Below, piece by piece: positions 1-12,215 of a stretch of 64,000 nucleotides of DNA; the stretch's first letter is position 1, and each line of letters starts with the position of its first letter. The stretch is from Arenicola marina (Eukaryota > Annelida > Polychaeta > Arenicolidae), in the NCBI GenBank assembly GCA_964019135.1, contig OZ025264.1:6031935-6095934 (forward strand). The letters run 5' to 3'. The notes under the pieces were generated by a model, which searched no databases, was not told the DNA's origin, and saw only the letters and a list, made by a program, of their open reading frames with translations. The position numbers and the translations under genes are program-made.

Positions 1-138
1 CAACTAACGATGAGACGTTAGATAAAGTTCAGATTTCATATTACAATACCATTGCTATCTAAGTATAAGAGGTTGTTTTATGGCGCAATGTGTAACAAGG
101 TAAAACCAAGAAGTGGTATGATACGACACAGGTCTTAC

Positions 139-3100
139 CTCCAATGTTGTGCGTCTCGGTCGGTTAACATAGCCGAACAATTCCTCCTGCAAATCACACG
201 AACGCATACACGTCAATACACACAATAACACTGCAATCGAATAATCATAAAAATAAATAGTTATTTTAAATTTGAACATGAAAATCTATAGCAGCTACAT
301 CCGGGAGAAACATTTCTGTATGAGTAAATATTCTGCAGTACGTTCCGCCTTTCGATACACGTACCTGACCCTCAGCTGTACAGAATTCTCGCAATTTCTC
401 AACCTCAATTTCGCTCTTTGAGAAAAACGCGAGCATCTCGAAGAAATATCTTCGTGGGATGCGATTGATGTCCAGGTATTTAGTGATGAGATGCCGTATT
501 GAGCAAGGCCTGGGCAGAGTAGCAGGAAGAGCAATATCTGAAGTCAGAAGAGCAGAAATCCTGAGAGAGCCTCTCATAGTAAAGTGGTAACAGGCCGCCA
601 CTGTATCTAGTATTAGGAGTTTATCACTCCACTAAGAACCGGATTGGCAAGTGTCGTACACAGAAAAAATGGAATGGAAATTACTCTCTGCATGGTTCGA
701 AGGAATCAAATCACGCGGTTATCTCCATTCACATACAAACTGATGGCGTAACATTGATTTATATAATATTACTTCCACTGTTCTGCAATGCTATGCTTTT
801 AAATGCTATGGTTATTTCACCTTTTACATGGCAGCCATAAAGCATGAAATCCTGTACATACAATTATGTTCACCACACAAATCTGGAAAAAAGGATACCA
901 CACTTGGCAAACAAGGCCAAGAATGTTCGTTTTAGATTGATGGCTTCTGGTAATGTTACACAACAATTAAAAAATGGAGCCTCAACTAGGGACGACATAC
1001 CAGGATCAGATTGTTCCAGAAGGAATTCCCGGTCAGGGTTAAGTCTTAGCAGACTGCAGAATTCCAGAACGGTGTCCTCCATATTTTCAGGTTGAACCAT
1101 GACAACGTCACCCGCATCGTAACTGGAAACAGATGATAATAGGGTTAGTTTAATGACTAAGTCTCAGAATGGGAGGTTCAAGGACTAAACGCCAGTATGT
1201 CAATTGGACGACTGGCCAGCTCTGCCGTTCTCAAATATGGTTGTTCAGCCATATCGCAAAAAAAAGTAACAATATTAAACTGAACTACGAGGACAGGACA
1301 GATGACAATATTGGAAAAAAGAGTAACCACACCAATAAATAACCGAAATGGTAAAACATCCGTTATCGGCATTGAGCATGCATCGTGTCGGTACCGGTGA
1401 CATCAGTATGACATAGGCCGTTGGAGTAGAAACACACACAAACAACAGGCTATCGTTATTCAATATATGTAAAATCATGTGACGTGAAGTCGAACGCGGC
1501 TAAAGCTAAAGCTTATATATATATATATAAAGAAACACGTAAACCATGCCCTTGATATTAAGTAAATACAAAAATATGGTGGTGTCTCAGGCCACTTCTT
1601 TTTGTATAAACTTATTTAACGAGGTTACGATAACGAATACAAGTATAAACGGCCACCTCGAGGCCAATAGACCGACCCAGGCTCCGACACTAAGCCCCGC
1701 CCACGCTTGAGTATTTTTGCCTTACTCGTGAGTATGAAATTGACCATCATAGCTGATGGTAGATAACGTGAGAAGTACTCATCTCTGAAAAAGACAAAAA
1801 AGTAACACGCTGCTTTGATTGTCCGACTTGTTTGTCAGACATAACTCATGTGAAAGACCTTTTTTCACCACATGATTGGATAAAAGCAACAGTGACCTCA
1901 GTGAATGACAGCCTGGATCGGTCTATTGCGTACACAAGGAAGGCTAAATTGGAGTACGGATAATAAGGTAATGTTATCGGTATTTAGTAGGGTGTTTACC
2001 TCATCTCGGCGCCGGTGACGTCGAGTTTCACGTGGCGCACGTCCTGCCAGTGGTCCGGGGCGGTCACGCGTTCATTGGACAGGAGTCTGGCTCGATACGG
2101 ACACTGCTCGCTGGGAGGGAAAAAGCTCGCTCGCTCGCCGTTTGCCTGAGTCTCACAAACACCGTTCTCACCCCGGACGTCGACTTCGTCAATGAAAGTC
2201 ACGTTGTATTTGGGTGGCGGTCTGGAAGTCAGAAAATAGTTATCTCACACTGTGTTAAAGGCAGCATTCTATATAGGATTGTTATTATAAGGTTTATCTT
2301 ACACTGTGTTAATGCCAGCATGATGTATATGACTGTTATTATAAGGTTTATCTCACACTGTGTTAATGCCAGCATTCTATATATGATTGTTATTATAAGG
2401 TTTATCTCACACTGTGTTAAAGTCAGCAGTCAATATATGATTGTTATATATATATATGATTGATATATATATGATTGTTATTATAAGGAATAAGTAAGGC
2501 AAGTTCGGAGTAACATAAAACAATGCGCTATCATAGATAAGGATTATAGTGGATAAAGGATATATGTATTAGGGCTACACAGTCAAATTTTTGCGCCCTA
2601 AAATTAATACACAGAGTAAAGAATACACAAAGGTTACGGGTTAGAGGATACGATATGGTACACCACATATGGTGGGACATATACACACAATATATAGTCA
2701 CTGATTATGTCCACTCCGGGTGGCAGGGGCATCTCCTCAGCGATCCGCGACCACAATGACTTCATCCATGGTTCCATCACAGCGTCGGCTCTGAAAGGAA
2801 ACAAATAAGCCATAAAATAGCATTAAATAGGCCGTTCGACCGAGACAATATATCAATGATTATTTTTTTGGAATTCTGATCAAATAAAATGTAAATATCC
2901 GACAAATTAAACCTTTGGGAAGACCAACCGGTAACTTCAATACAAATTCTATTTATGGGAGGCATGTAGGTATAAACAAAGATTAGTTGCTTAGATAACG
3001 GGATAAAGAGTTTATGGCGCTACCATACCCCAAGTCATGCTGATCATCTGCTAGCCCAACAGGAAGCAGTGCTCTCCCGCCAAGTTGCAGCAGTCTCTTA

Positions 3101-4548
3101 TGCAACTTCTTTCCGATAAAATTAAACCTGAAAAATGTGGTATAAAGCGTCACGAAATGTGATATTGGTACCGGTAGTTAAAGTAACCTATATTAAATTT
3201 AAACTCCCTTTTTCAACATCAAATTGTGTGTTAACGGCTTGCCATTCCGTTACCTATCAAACAATAGTAATCTTATGGCAGCTTTATGTAACATATATTA
3301 TTTAATCAATTGAGTAAAACAGCTACCGGTAATAACTTACTTCTGATATGAGGAATCTCCCAGGGCTAAAGTCGCAAAGGTCACAGCTGCCAATGAAGTC
3401 GCTGGGAGATTTCTTCTGAGTATAAACTTCCAGAATGACTGAAACGAATGTTTGTGAAAATTTCAGTCAGCTACATACATAACTATTCCTTTTGGCAATT
3501 AAATTACATAACTATTTCCGTAAGTCAAGTCAAGTTTATTTAATCAAGTGAATACCTAAGAGATAACACAATTAAGTGTCATAACGAAGACAAGAAACAA
3601 CAGATTCATTCACATGGTCGAGAGACTCCAGTGAAAACCTGTTGGCCGCTGGCACTAGATCACCCTTACAATATGCATATTTAATGAGGGCAGCTAGGTT
3701 ATTCAATTGGTTGATTTAAAAGAGGTACATTTCAAGTGAATACAAATAAGATCATAAGATCATATTTTAAAACAGACATAAAATGTCGGACCATGAAAAA
3801 TATTTTTACCTGCATATTGTCTGGAGCATCTCCTTGTCCTGTTGTGGCTACAACAAATATAACCAGTTGTTCCTCAATCAAGTTGCCCTGAAATAGTATT
3901 CATCAGTATGACACTGTTCTAATTAAAATTGGTGATTAAAAGGTAGACATGTGCAGTCACCCAGAATAATAAATAGCTCAGAGTGAAACGCCAAAATTAT
4001 ATAGTTTAGCTTGAGCCAAAAGTTATGCCCCCAACATTAATTATCTGTGGCAAACTTTTAGTTCATTTTCATGAGCAAAAACATGAGGAACAAGATAGTA
4101 TTAACAGTTGCATAGACTATGGTAAGGTTTAGCTATAGAAGAAGAAAGCAGCCAAAAAAAACACACAAATATATCTGCTATGTGATCAGTAGCCAGGAAC
4201 CCAGCATTGGTAAAAACAGCATAATTCACTGATATATCATTAATGTACTAATACTTAGTGCTAGTTTTTATATTTTTCCCAATGTGAGCATAACTTTTAT
4301 CTAAGTTTTGTTATCCTAAAAACGTTTTTTAAATTGTTTCCTTGAATATTAGTGTCAACATATAATAATATTATGCATCTTTAATACAAGAAACTTAATT
4401 TTACCACAGGGTAATCATCCAAGGCTTGTATGCATGTCTTGAAATGTCGTCTCTTGGCATCACGACCAATTCTTTCTGCAGCTTCTTGTGCAGTACCAGT
4501 TTGACTTCCAAAGAGAATTGCTATCTTTCTCCCTCCCAAGGCATCCAT
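139..4548 (-). CDS. NDOR1: NADPH-dependent diflavin oxidoreductase 1 (Tah18 family), N-terminal 362 codons, partial
   Basis: Nine exons on the minus strand, in coding order: 4405-4548, 3810-3887, 3341-3438, 3029-3127, 2689-2790, 2000-2221, 1001-1122, 365-537 and 139-186. All junctions are GT/AG and phases match, giving 1,086 nt. The start is MDALGGRKIAILFGSQTGTA, with the FMN phosphate-loop signature GSQTGTA. The flavodoxin domain follows (VVATTGQGDAPDNM, LALGDSSY, LADDQHDLG, about residues 1-150). Next come a linker and the start of the FAD-binding/connecting region (SNERVTAPDHWQDV, GDVVMVQPEN, CSIRHLITKYLDI, GYVNRPRRTTLE). This order and wording match human NDOR1 as I recall it. The family passes electrons from NADPH through FAD and FMN to CIAPIN1/Dre2 in cytosolic Fe-S protein assembly. 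The FAD-binding core and NADPH domain must lie left of base 1. The donor of exon 2689-2790 (TT before GTGTGT) was chosen because it alone keeps phase and is the least certain junction. Confidence 0.93.
2235..2480. repeat. 54-bp minisatellite, about 4 copies, NDOR1 intron
   Basis: The phrase CACTGTGTTA recurs every 54 bases (near 2248, 2302, 2356, 2410), with shared TGTTATTATAAGG between. The array begins about 15 bases upstream (in gene sense) of the acceptor of NDOR1 exon 2000-2221 and ends in an AT-rich stretch. The plus-strand reading frame is open only because 54 is a multiple of three. Confidence 0.85.
3525..3720 (-). repeat. Dispersed repeat, possible LINE 3' tail (copy 1)
   Basis: Shares ATCAAGTGA, GACAAGAAACAACAGAT, CGCATGG/CACATGG and CTGT(T/C)GGCCG in the same order with 20203-20345. 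On the minus strand it ends TTGATTAAATAAACTTGACT, which looks like the 3' end of a CR1/L2-type non-LTR element. It lies in an NDOR1 intron. The family assignment is inference. Confidence 0.5.
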
Positions 4549-5190
4549 AATGAAATTCTATCAGATAAAATAAAAATGATTTCCTAATTCACATTTACAT
4601 ATAATTCCTCAATATCTGCCAGCAACAATAAATTAATGGTATACATAATAAATAATATTTTTATATTTGGCCAACCCTGATTTCAAATTTCTCTCACTGA
4701 TCATTAAAGTTGCATGTCGAGTTCTTTCCCGCCAAAACTAAGCCCAGGCGAAATTTATTTGCAGAAAACTTGATTGTTCCATTCCATAAATTCAGAAACC
4801 TGATAAACCTCGTCGTTTCGGCTGTGGTGTGGCAAACGTGTCCATCCCACGACTTCACCATAGCACTCTGTCGCGGCACTGCTACTTATAACAAAGCATC
4901 GCGAAGCACACAAACTGATGATGTTTACCACTGAAATGAAAATTTGTGGTAAATTGATACCACGGGCAAGGCTAAGAGACACTATTTGGCAGTCTGGCAT
5001 GGGTGGAGTACACACAAAACCAATCTTGAATGAGTCAAGGACTGATTCTTATTTATATTTTGACCTCTTTAGTTTTGGCGAGAAAGAGTTCAACATGCAA
5101 CTTTAACATAAATATTTGTAAATGCCTCTTGATACTCACTTGTTTTCAATCACTTCATACTTCTTGAGATATATACTGATTGTATATGAT
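4549..5190. other. NDOR1 upstream region, no further gene seen
   Basis: Immediately 5' of the NDOR1 start. I see no TATA box, no convincing 5' UTR exon and no conserved coding phrase on either strand. Short open frames here (such as 4710-4934 plus) carry no family signature. Confidence 0.5.
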
Positions 5191-5313
5191 CACAGGCACA
5201 ATAAATCGATTAACACAGAGAGGGGAGGGGGGTCAGCACTGCCTACTAATAAACAGTTTATTAGTAAGCTGTGCAGACCCCCTCTCTGTGTCAGTCAATT
5301 TACTGTGCCTGTG
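5191..5313. mobile_element. Palindromic MITE-like element with 6-bp target duplication
   Basis: The left arm starts CACAGGCACAATAAATCGAT and the right arm ends, read inverted, CACAGGCACAGTAAATTGAC. The arms stay complementary for nearly 60 bases each, around a centre of AATAAACAGTTTATT. The hexamer TATGAT flanks both sides (5185-5190 and 5314-5319), as expected of a target-site duplication. It has no coding capacity. Related half-copies lie at 5604-5655 and about 19209-19235, so it is a family. Confidence 0.75.
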
Positions 5314-5603
5314 TATGATATACATTCACATTATGGAACAAGTCAAGACTCCTTTCACCAAACATCAGTTTTACTTTGACAATTGTCAATTTGAATACCA
5401 GGGTGGGTGGGTGAGGAGGGTGGAGGGGATGCTGAAGGGACTCTCCCGGTGAACTATATCTGTGAACATTTCAATTGACATTAGGTACAGGCCTACCGGC
5501 AAGTCGGAAAACGTTCAGTAATCCCTGGCGCCAATGATATATGGCATAATCAATATGCGCCCACTTGCTTGCCACTGACTGGACAGACTGGCACTGGCTT
5601 GTC

Positions 5604-5655
5604 CACAGGCATAGTAAATCGACTGACACAGGAAGGGGGCTCGGGGGGTCCTACT
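5604..5655. mobile_element. Half copy of the 5191-5313 palindromic element
   Basis: CACAGGCATAGTAAATCGAC, then GACACAGGAAGGGGG and CTACTAATAAAC match the left arm of the full element, and no right arm follows. It is degenerate or truncated. Confidence 0.6.
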
Positions 5656-6140
5656 AATAAACTTGTGGAACTTGGTCATTAGTTGGCCCAAAGAAATAAA
5701 TTTGTTTATTAGGCCCTAATACTAAGCGCTAAGTAATAGGCCGGGGTACGGCCGTGCGGGTGGGCGATATTAGACGTAAATTACAGAAAAGGTGTGTTAC
5801 GAATAACTGATGCAAGGATACATACTTACATCGGCTAAACAAAGTGACGACAAATATATTGCTAAAGCCAAAAATACCACACCGATCGAATTGCTTAATT
5901 AGGTAGGCCTATGACATGAATTTCCACCTTTAAATCTACAAAATAACCCGACTGTCTCGCTCAGCTGACCGCTACGGAATCGTGCAGTTTCGATTTGAAA
6001 GAACAGTAAAACACCGAAATGCGCTAAAACCAAGGCCGAGTTGTTCGAGAGAGCAAAAAATATATATAATCGGTTGATTTCACCCGGGGATTTCACTTAA
6101 TGTTCCGGAATCGGATCGAAATGAAGCACAAGGGGAGGTC

Positions 6141-6233
6141 TATCCTGAATGTTCAGACGTTACAGTTTGACAGTCTGATGGTTACAGTCACAAGAACAAG
6201 TGTCAAGACTGTACCGTCTGAACATTCAGGCTA
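6141..6233. mobile_element. TA-flanked MITE, family A (copy 1)
   Basis: The terminal inverted repeats read CCTGAATGTTCAGACG at the left and the same, inverted, at the right, with TA on each flank. The interior CAAGAACAAGTGTCAAGACTG and the ends are shared with 14953-15056. TA flanks suggest a Tc1/mariner-type non-autonomous element. It encodes no protein. Confidence 0.8.
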
Positions 6234-6536
6234 GGGAAGGTCGTGCTCCCAGATCACGAAGGATCCATTGCTTTATTCCCAGGTCACGATGAATTAAAAA
6301 GGATAACTCCCAGTATACATAGGAAGTGCGGATACATGATATAAATTAGCGATTTCTCGCCGAAGTTCACGGTTATTTAAGATTAAAATTCCCAGTTTAC
6401 GGTTAAGGAAAATTGATCACGACGCTCGGCTAATACCCCATTCCCAGTTCACGAAGAATTATTTGCCTCATTCCCAGTTCACGGTGAAGTGAAATACCCA
6501 TTCCCGAGGAACGGAAATACCCCTTACCCAAATGGT

Positions 6537-7672
6537 TTTGACTATTCACACCCCGGGTGGTGTTGACTATTCACACCCCGGATGGTGTTGACTATTCACA
6601 CCCCGGATGGTGTTGACTATTCACACCCTGGGTGGTGAACGTTGAGTATTCACACCCCGAGTGGTGTTGACTATTCACACCCCGGATGGTGTTGACTATT
6701 CACACACCGGGTTGTGTTGACTATTCACACCCCGGGTGATGTTTAGTATTTACACCCCGGATGGTGTTGACTATCCACACCCCGGATGGTGTTGAGTATT
6801 CACACCCCGGATGGTGTTGAACTGGTATCCACACGCCGGGTGGTGTTTACTATTCACACCCAGGATGGTGTTTAGTATTCACACCCAGGATGGTGTTGAG
6901 CATTCACACCCCTGCATGGTGGTGTTGACTATTCACACCCCGGATGGTGTTGAGTATTCACACCCCGGATGGTGTTGAGCATTCACACCCTGGGTGGTGT
7001 TGACTATTCACACCCCCGGTGGTGTTGACTATTCACACCCCCGGTGGTGTTAAGTATTAACAACCCTGGTGGTGTTAAGTATTCACACCCCGGATGGTGT
7101 TGAGCATTCACACCCCGGGTGGTGTTGACTATTCACACCCCGGATGGTGTTGAGTATCCACACGCCGGGTGGTGTTTACTATTCACACCCCGGGTGGTGT
7201 TGAGTATTCACACCCCTGCATGGTGGTGTTGACTATTCACACCCCGGATGGTGTTGAGTATTCACACCCCGGATGGTGTTGAGCATTCACACCCTGGGTG
7301 GTGTTGACTATTCACACCCCCGGTGGTGTTGACTATTCACACCCCCGGTGGTGTTAAGTATTAACAACCCTGGTGGTGCTAAGTATTCACACCCCGGATG
7401 GTGTTGAGTATTCACACACCGGGCGGTGTTCACTATTCACAGCCCGGGTGGTGTTGAACATTCACACCCCGGGTGGTGTTGAGTATTCACACCAAGGGTG
7501 GTGTTGACTATTCGCACCCCGGATGGTGTTGAGTATTCACACCAAGGGTGGTGTTGAGTATTCACACCAAGGGTGGTGTTGAGTATTCACACCCCAGATG
7601 GTGTTGAATATTCACACCCCGGGTGGTGTTTACTATTCACACCCCGGATGGTACGTGTTGAGTATTCACGAC
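6537..7672. repeat. About 25-bp minisatellite, roughly 44 copies
   Basis: The unit carries GGTGTTGACTATTCACACCC and a short CCGGATG or CCGGGTG link. Most units are 25 bp, with some of 24-31 bp. CACC...GGTG makes part of each unit self-complementary. A block beginning CCTGCATGGTGG at 6911 recurs at 7215 for about 165 bases, so there is a higher-order repeat 304 bases apart. It lies between the 3' side of LSM2 and the 5' side of NDOR1. More degenerate CCCAGTTCACG phrases lead into it from about 6250. Confidence 0.95.
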
Positions 7673-9312
7673 TTTTAGGCTTCCGCGGAAAAGCCATCCC
7701 CCTCTCACTCAACGTTTTTTCATCTAACAGCTCCGCTCTAAAGGGGTATATTATTGTCATTGACTATAAAGGTAGCAGTTCCACGCATGTCCACTTAATT
7801 GCTTACATTTTTTCCCCGACACCCCCGCGATACCGACGTGCTCATCTTTTCTTTCTTTTTTATTATAAAATGTTACTCTCTTAGGCATTACGGGCACCCT
7901 GGCCGCCGATCAATGTGACCGCGGCGGGGGGGGGGGGGGGGGGGGGTCGGGGATGGGTTTGGCGGGGGCGGAGGGTGCAGAGGCTTGCTTTGTCAGTTGG
8001 TTGTGGGGTAGGGTGGCAAATTAAACTTGAAAGGAATTTGTTGAAACTGGCGCCTCCCCACACCCGCACCAGAGTTGATGTTATAGGACTATAATAGTGT
8101 TATAATAGGATTATAACTGTCGAACGCGTACGTAGGGCTATCGTCATCGGATCCCACCAAAATATTCGACCCCACGGGCAGATTAAGGAGAAACACGCAC
8201 ACATATTCTAGGCTAGCCCCAACATAGAATGCCTCGCAGAATACCCTATCTTAGAAATCTCGCCCTTGGCTGGTTCCGATTTTTGCTCTATTTTGTGCCA
8301 TTATAATAATCTACCCGGTATAGTGTTTCACGTCGTTGACAATCCCGAAGGGCAAGATTACCTGGCTGTCTGGGAGTGAACTGGGAGCCAAGAGTTATCG
8401 AACATTCCAGTACGGGATGTTTTTATTTTGGTCCTGCAGAACTTTCTTTGCATAATAGGTAATTACTGGTTCGAATATCACCGCACTGTTGTGTATTGTA
8501 TCGGACGTTACAAGCGAAGTGAACATAGAACCCATCCAACTCCAAGATTACAGACCAATGTGTTTTTATGGTTTTATTACAAAAAGAAGGCAAAGACGTA
8601 TAAAGATCTATGACAAACTGTGACACTCCCCAAGGAGTAACCATAACCGGTCCGACTTCGTATCGGAATCCACTAGGAAGTCCGGATGACAGTGTAGACC
8701 AACAAGAGACCACATAATGAGAAAACCCTCAGAATGCCTTAGCGTACAACTCGCACACAGACATGATGTGACGGTGATACCATTGCAAGACGTCAGCCAC
8801 AGTAAGACGCAATGTTATGGCAACAGAGACGCGCCACGGAGATGCAGACCAAGTGCTGTTCCTACCCCTGTTTAAACGGATTGGAGCCCAGTCTCATCAG
8901 TATTTCCATCATTTCGAACAAGCACCCATTTTGAAAACATGAACAAGTTTGAAGACATGAACCAGTTTGGAGACATGAGCAATTTTGCAGACCTAAATAA
9001 TTTTTTCATTTATCATCAGCATCATTTCACATTTGGGTTTACAAGACACATCACACAGTCCGCCGCTCTCCTCGTCTGATCACTGATCAAACCCAGGCAT
9101 TAGGTCAGCACCACAGTTAAACGGTGGGTTATATCTGCCGCTATCCCGCGAAACTGCGGTCTGAACCTGCTGAATGGTTAAGCTGTCCATCACCGCTGAA
9201 CAACATTCCTTGATGCATTGACCATGACGTCTGGCACAAAGAGGCTCCTGATGACCGAGTCGGTGACGTGCATGAAGTAATAGTTCATAGACCGATGGAT
9301 ATATGAGAGGCA
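7673..9312. other. Intergenic stretch between the 25-bp array and LSM2
   Basis: It holds a run of about 21 G at 7925-7946 and otherwise unique-looking sequence. Open frames here (for example 8423-8713 minus) show no family signature. TTTATT at 8573-8578 could serve as a minus-strand AATAAA for LSM2, but it is 735 bases past the stop. Confidence 0.5.
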
Positions 9313-10784
9313 CTATCGTTGTTTACTCTGCGCAGCCTCCTTCCTTGCGGCATCCTGCAGCAGCTGAGTATCGCACTCATCGGCTGGTAGCTGCACATAC
9401 CGCACCACCGACCCTCGGATGAAACAGTTCTTCACTGAAAGCTGAAATTGATATTGGGTGTTTTAGACCACTATTTTACACACAAAAAATAATTGGAGCA
9501 TGAAACTGGGCCTGATGCTATGTTCACCGAATTCTGAATACAACACCATTCTGCATACATGTCTGACCCTCATTGCAGGAAACGAATGTTACTTGAGAAA
9601 CAATGATGTAAAAGCAATTGACTTTTTCAGAATATTGGTCAAGGTTGGGAAGCAATCAAGAGCAGAGCAATTATCCAATACTTGAACATGCAGCAAAAAT
9701 AATAGTTAGTCATTCCATTAAATAAATCTTGATGTCCAACATTTATTAAACTACTGATAGTTATATTTTATAGCTTACTGGCTTTTCAAAAAAAAATTTA
9801 ACAAACATTTTTCAGAAATATCACTCTTAATGCACTTGTCATTCACATTCAGATTTTTAGGGTTCAGTATTCGCATTTTGAGCTTGCAGTTTGCAGGTGG
9901 GCAGGGATCTGGCTAATACTCTGTTAAGCAGAAAAATGTTTTGTAAGTTACTTACCATGTGAGGATATTTATCTGGATCTGTCACACTTATATCAGTCAG
10001 CTTTATGTTGAGAAACTGGTCAACTGAATGTAAGGTTCCATGGATACTGTAAAAAATATAAGTTGGTTGGTTGTATATGCAGGATGCTTTAACCACTTCT
10101 GGTCAGATGGCGAGCACTCTAACCCACCAAGCTACTGGGCTGGCCATAGTCAAGATGGGAAATAAGTTTCTAAAACTGCTACCAAGTGTGATAAGTTCAG
10201 ACGTTACTTGTCCTCTCATTGCCAACTGTCTTACGAAAGTAACATCTTGTTTTCAGGCTATTTAACTGAATGTAAGTTTACAGTACATGACTTTTTAATA
10301 TATATAACAATAGACCCAGTAACTTTACAATCTACCACTATTGGCACTAAGAATATACCAAATAACCAATTTAACATTGTATGAGTAAAAGTTACAACCA
10401 TCAACCAGAAATCATTGTTTGTGTATATGTCCATGAAGACCTATCACTAACTTATCACTGATCAGCTGATAGTGATAGGTCTTTATGAGTTGAGCGGCCC
10501 GATCTGATATCACTGGATATTGGGTACATTTCTTTGGTAACCCTGGTGTATCCCTATGGTGGACCGAAATTTCATTGGAATAGGCATATCCCTATCGACA
10601 CACTCGGAAGTTCCCTGTCACGTGTTGCGGATACCGAACCTGGCCCAAAGAAAAGCCCGAAAAGTTCAACGCACCGGTTACGGCAAATTGGTAGTAAATA
10701 CTGTATTATCGCCCACCTTAGGTCGTTCTTCAACTCCACCACCACGTCTTTCCCCACTAGGGATTTGAAGAAGGAATAAAATAG
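9313..10784 (-). CDS. LSM2: U6 snRNA-associated Sm-like protein LSm2
   Basis: Three coding exons on the minus strand: 10717-10784, 9956-10046 and 9313-9441 (TAG stop). All have GT/AG borders and matching phases. With an initiating Met they make a 96-residue protein; human LSm2 has 95. Visible parts are LFYSFFKSLVGKDVVVELKN, the Sm1 motif (IHGTLHSVDQFLNIKLTD), SVTDPDKYPHM, and the Sm2 motif (NCFIRGSVVRYVQLPADE), ending AARKEAAQSKQR. LSm2 joins the LSm1-7 ring in cytoplasmic mRNA decay and the LSm2-8 ring on U6 snRNA. The first exon begins with CTA right after a good acceptor (TTCTTTACAG), so the ATG must come from an upstream exon. The best candidate is ATG at 10885-10887 followed by a weak GTTCGT donor. 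An in-frame ATG at 10805 would instead add six residues by reading through the acceptor. A Cys to His change in the ICGTL phrase is the main difference from human. Confidence 0.93.
10065..10150 (-). mobile_element. tRNA-derived SINE remnant
   Basis: On the minus strand AGCTTGGTGGGTTAGAGTG resembles a tRNA D-arm/box A, followed at tRNA spacing by GTGGTTAAAGC in the place of box B. It sits in an LSM2 intron, just upstream of exon 9956-10046. It does not fold into an intact tRNA, so it is read as an old SINE head. Confidence 0.45.
10437..10483. repeat. Perfect-arm hairpin in an LSM2 intron
   Basis: AAGACCTATCACT and AGTGATAGGTCTT are exact inverse complements, separated by about 21 bases that include the palindrome CTGATCAG. 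It is probably the collapsed remains of a small inverted-repeat element. Confidence 0.6.
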
Positions 10785-12215
10785 CTGTAAAGAACAAAAG
10801 AGCATGGATGAAATACAACATAGTTGGCAATGACATAATTGTAATTAGAATAACCAAAATACCGCAGTGCCATAAACTAACGAACCATCTTAATTTTTCC
10901 TCAAAAATTATCAATTTACCGAAAGAAGTCGGTATAAAGAGAAATGTTTGATTTTCGCTTGAGCGTCTCGCGAGACATTTCCTTTCGTGCTAGTTAAAGC
11001 TGCTTATACAGCAATTTTTTACAAACATTATGGCCTTCAAAATCTGTTGGAGAAACGTCCTGAACAACTTGTATGAATGTGTGAATGATCACGTTATATG
11101 AAATAGATCTGTTTGATGTCAAAAGCCAATTCAGAAAGGCATAAGTTAACACTGCATGCAGCGAGAGCTGAATTTTGATAACGTTGTTCACAAGTATCTA
11201 CATCTTCCCACCCGTTGCTGTATGAGTAACTTCAAGATATGTTGGCGCATATGCTGTGAACCAGAAACATTATTGGCATGGATTGGTTCTTGCTGACAAA
11301 TAATTAACGCATCCTTATCAGTTTATATGTCTTATGTTTAGTCGCGCGCCAGTACGTAATAGTCATATCTACTTTGGCTATGTGCGTATTATGTTAAAGC
11401 TGCTAATACAGCAATTACCACATGTAAAACATGTTATCGGAAATAACATAACCCCTTAAGAAATGTATGTTTTATCAAATCTAGCTATTTCTATGTTAAA
11501 TGTGAAGCAAACAAAAATGCATGTGTTATTCATTCGATTCATGTAACCATGCACAATATAATTGATTCATTCGAATGCATTGAATTGATTGAATTTAGTA
11601 TATTACAGCTATAATCGAATTTGTATGCAGTACTTATTTGTGTGTGAGCCCTGTTTAAAACTTGTGGTATGACCATTTTCCCAAGCTCCCCGCACGGTGG
11701 CGCTACGCAAGCCAGATTTTACCGCTGCTATCGGCCGGGGGCAAATTTTAAGATTGTTGAAAAATTGTCAAATCAGCTGTAATTTCTTGCAACATTATAG
11801 TTTTCCAAAATAAAAAATCACGAGCTTTGTCTGTTTAATACAGCAAAAAAAAATTGGACCCTCTCGAAAAAAAATATAACTGTGACAGAACTCTTTCTTT
11901 TCATCACCTGATTTCATGTGTTATTAGGCTTAGGCTGGGTTGGGACGCATTTTCCCTTTAAGTTTGAGCAGCGCCACACTGGCGAGCGAGTATGAAAATG
12001 CATTGAGGACGTAGCATGCTAGGCGGCCAATCTCCGTACACAGTAGCTTGTTGGACTTATCTCGCCCTCGCGCAAGGAACTCTGGGATCGAGATTATCCA
12101 GCCACAATAATTGCTATTTTCGGTATTTAGATGAATATGTATTTCCGGTGAGACTGCAAAAGCAAAGCAAAAGCGTTGAAAGTACACCGGCAGAAAAGAT
12201 AAAAACCGCTGTACA
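10785..12215. promoter_or_regulatory. Head-to-head interval between LSM2 and PSMB1, likely shared promoter region
   Basis: LSM2 reads left and PSMB1 reads right from this interval, so both promoters should lie within it. No TATA box stands out. The stretch 11672-11790 contains a dispersed repeat also seen at 54520-54580. Bidirectional promoters are common for housekeeping pairs, but the function here is inferred from layout only. Confidence 0.4.
11672..11790. repeat. Dispersed repeat B (copy 1)
   Basis: CAAGCTCCCCGCACGGTGG, CGCTACGCAAGC and TTTTACCGC occur in the same order at 54520-54580. No terminal repeats or coding capacity could be defined, so the class is unknown. Confidence 0.5.

Noticed and set aside
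8423-8713. 96-codon minus-strand frame in the NDOR1-LSM2 interval
   Set aside because: No motif recognised and no splice or promoter context.
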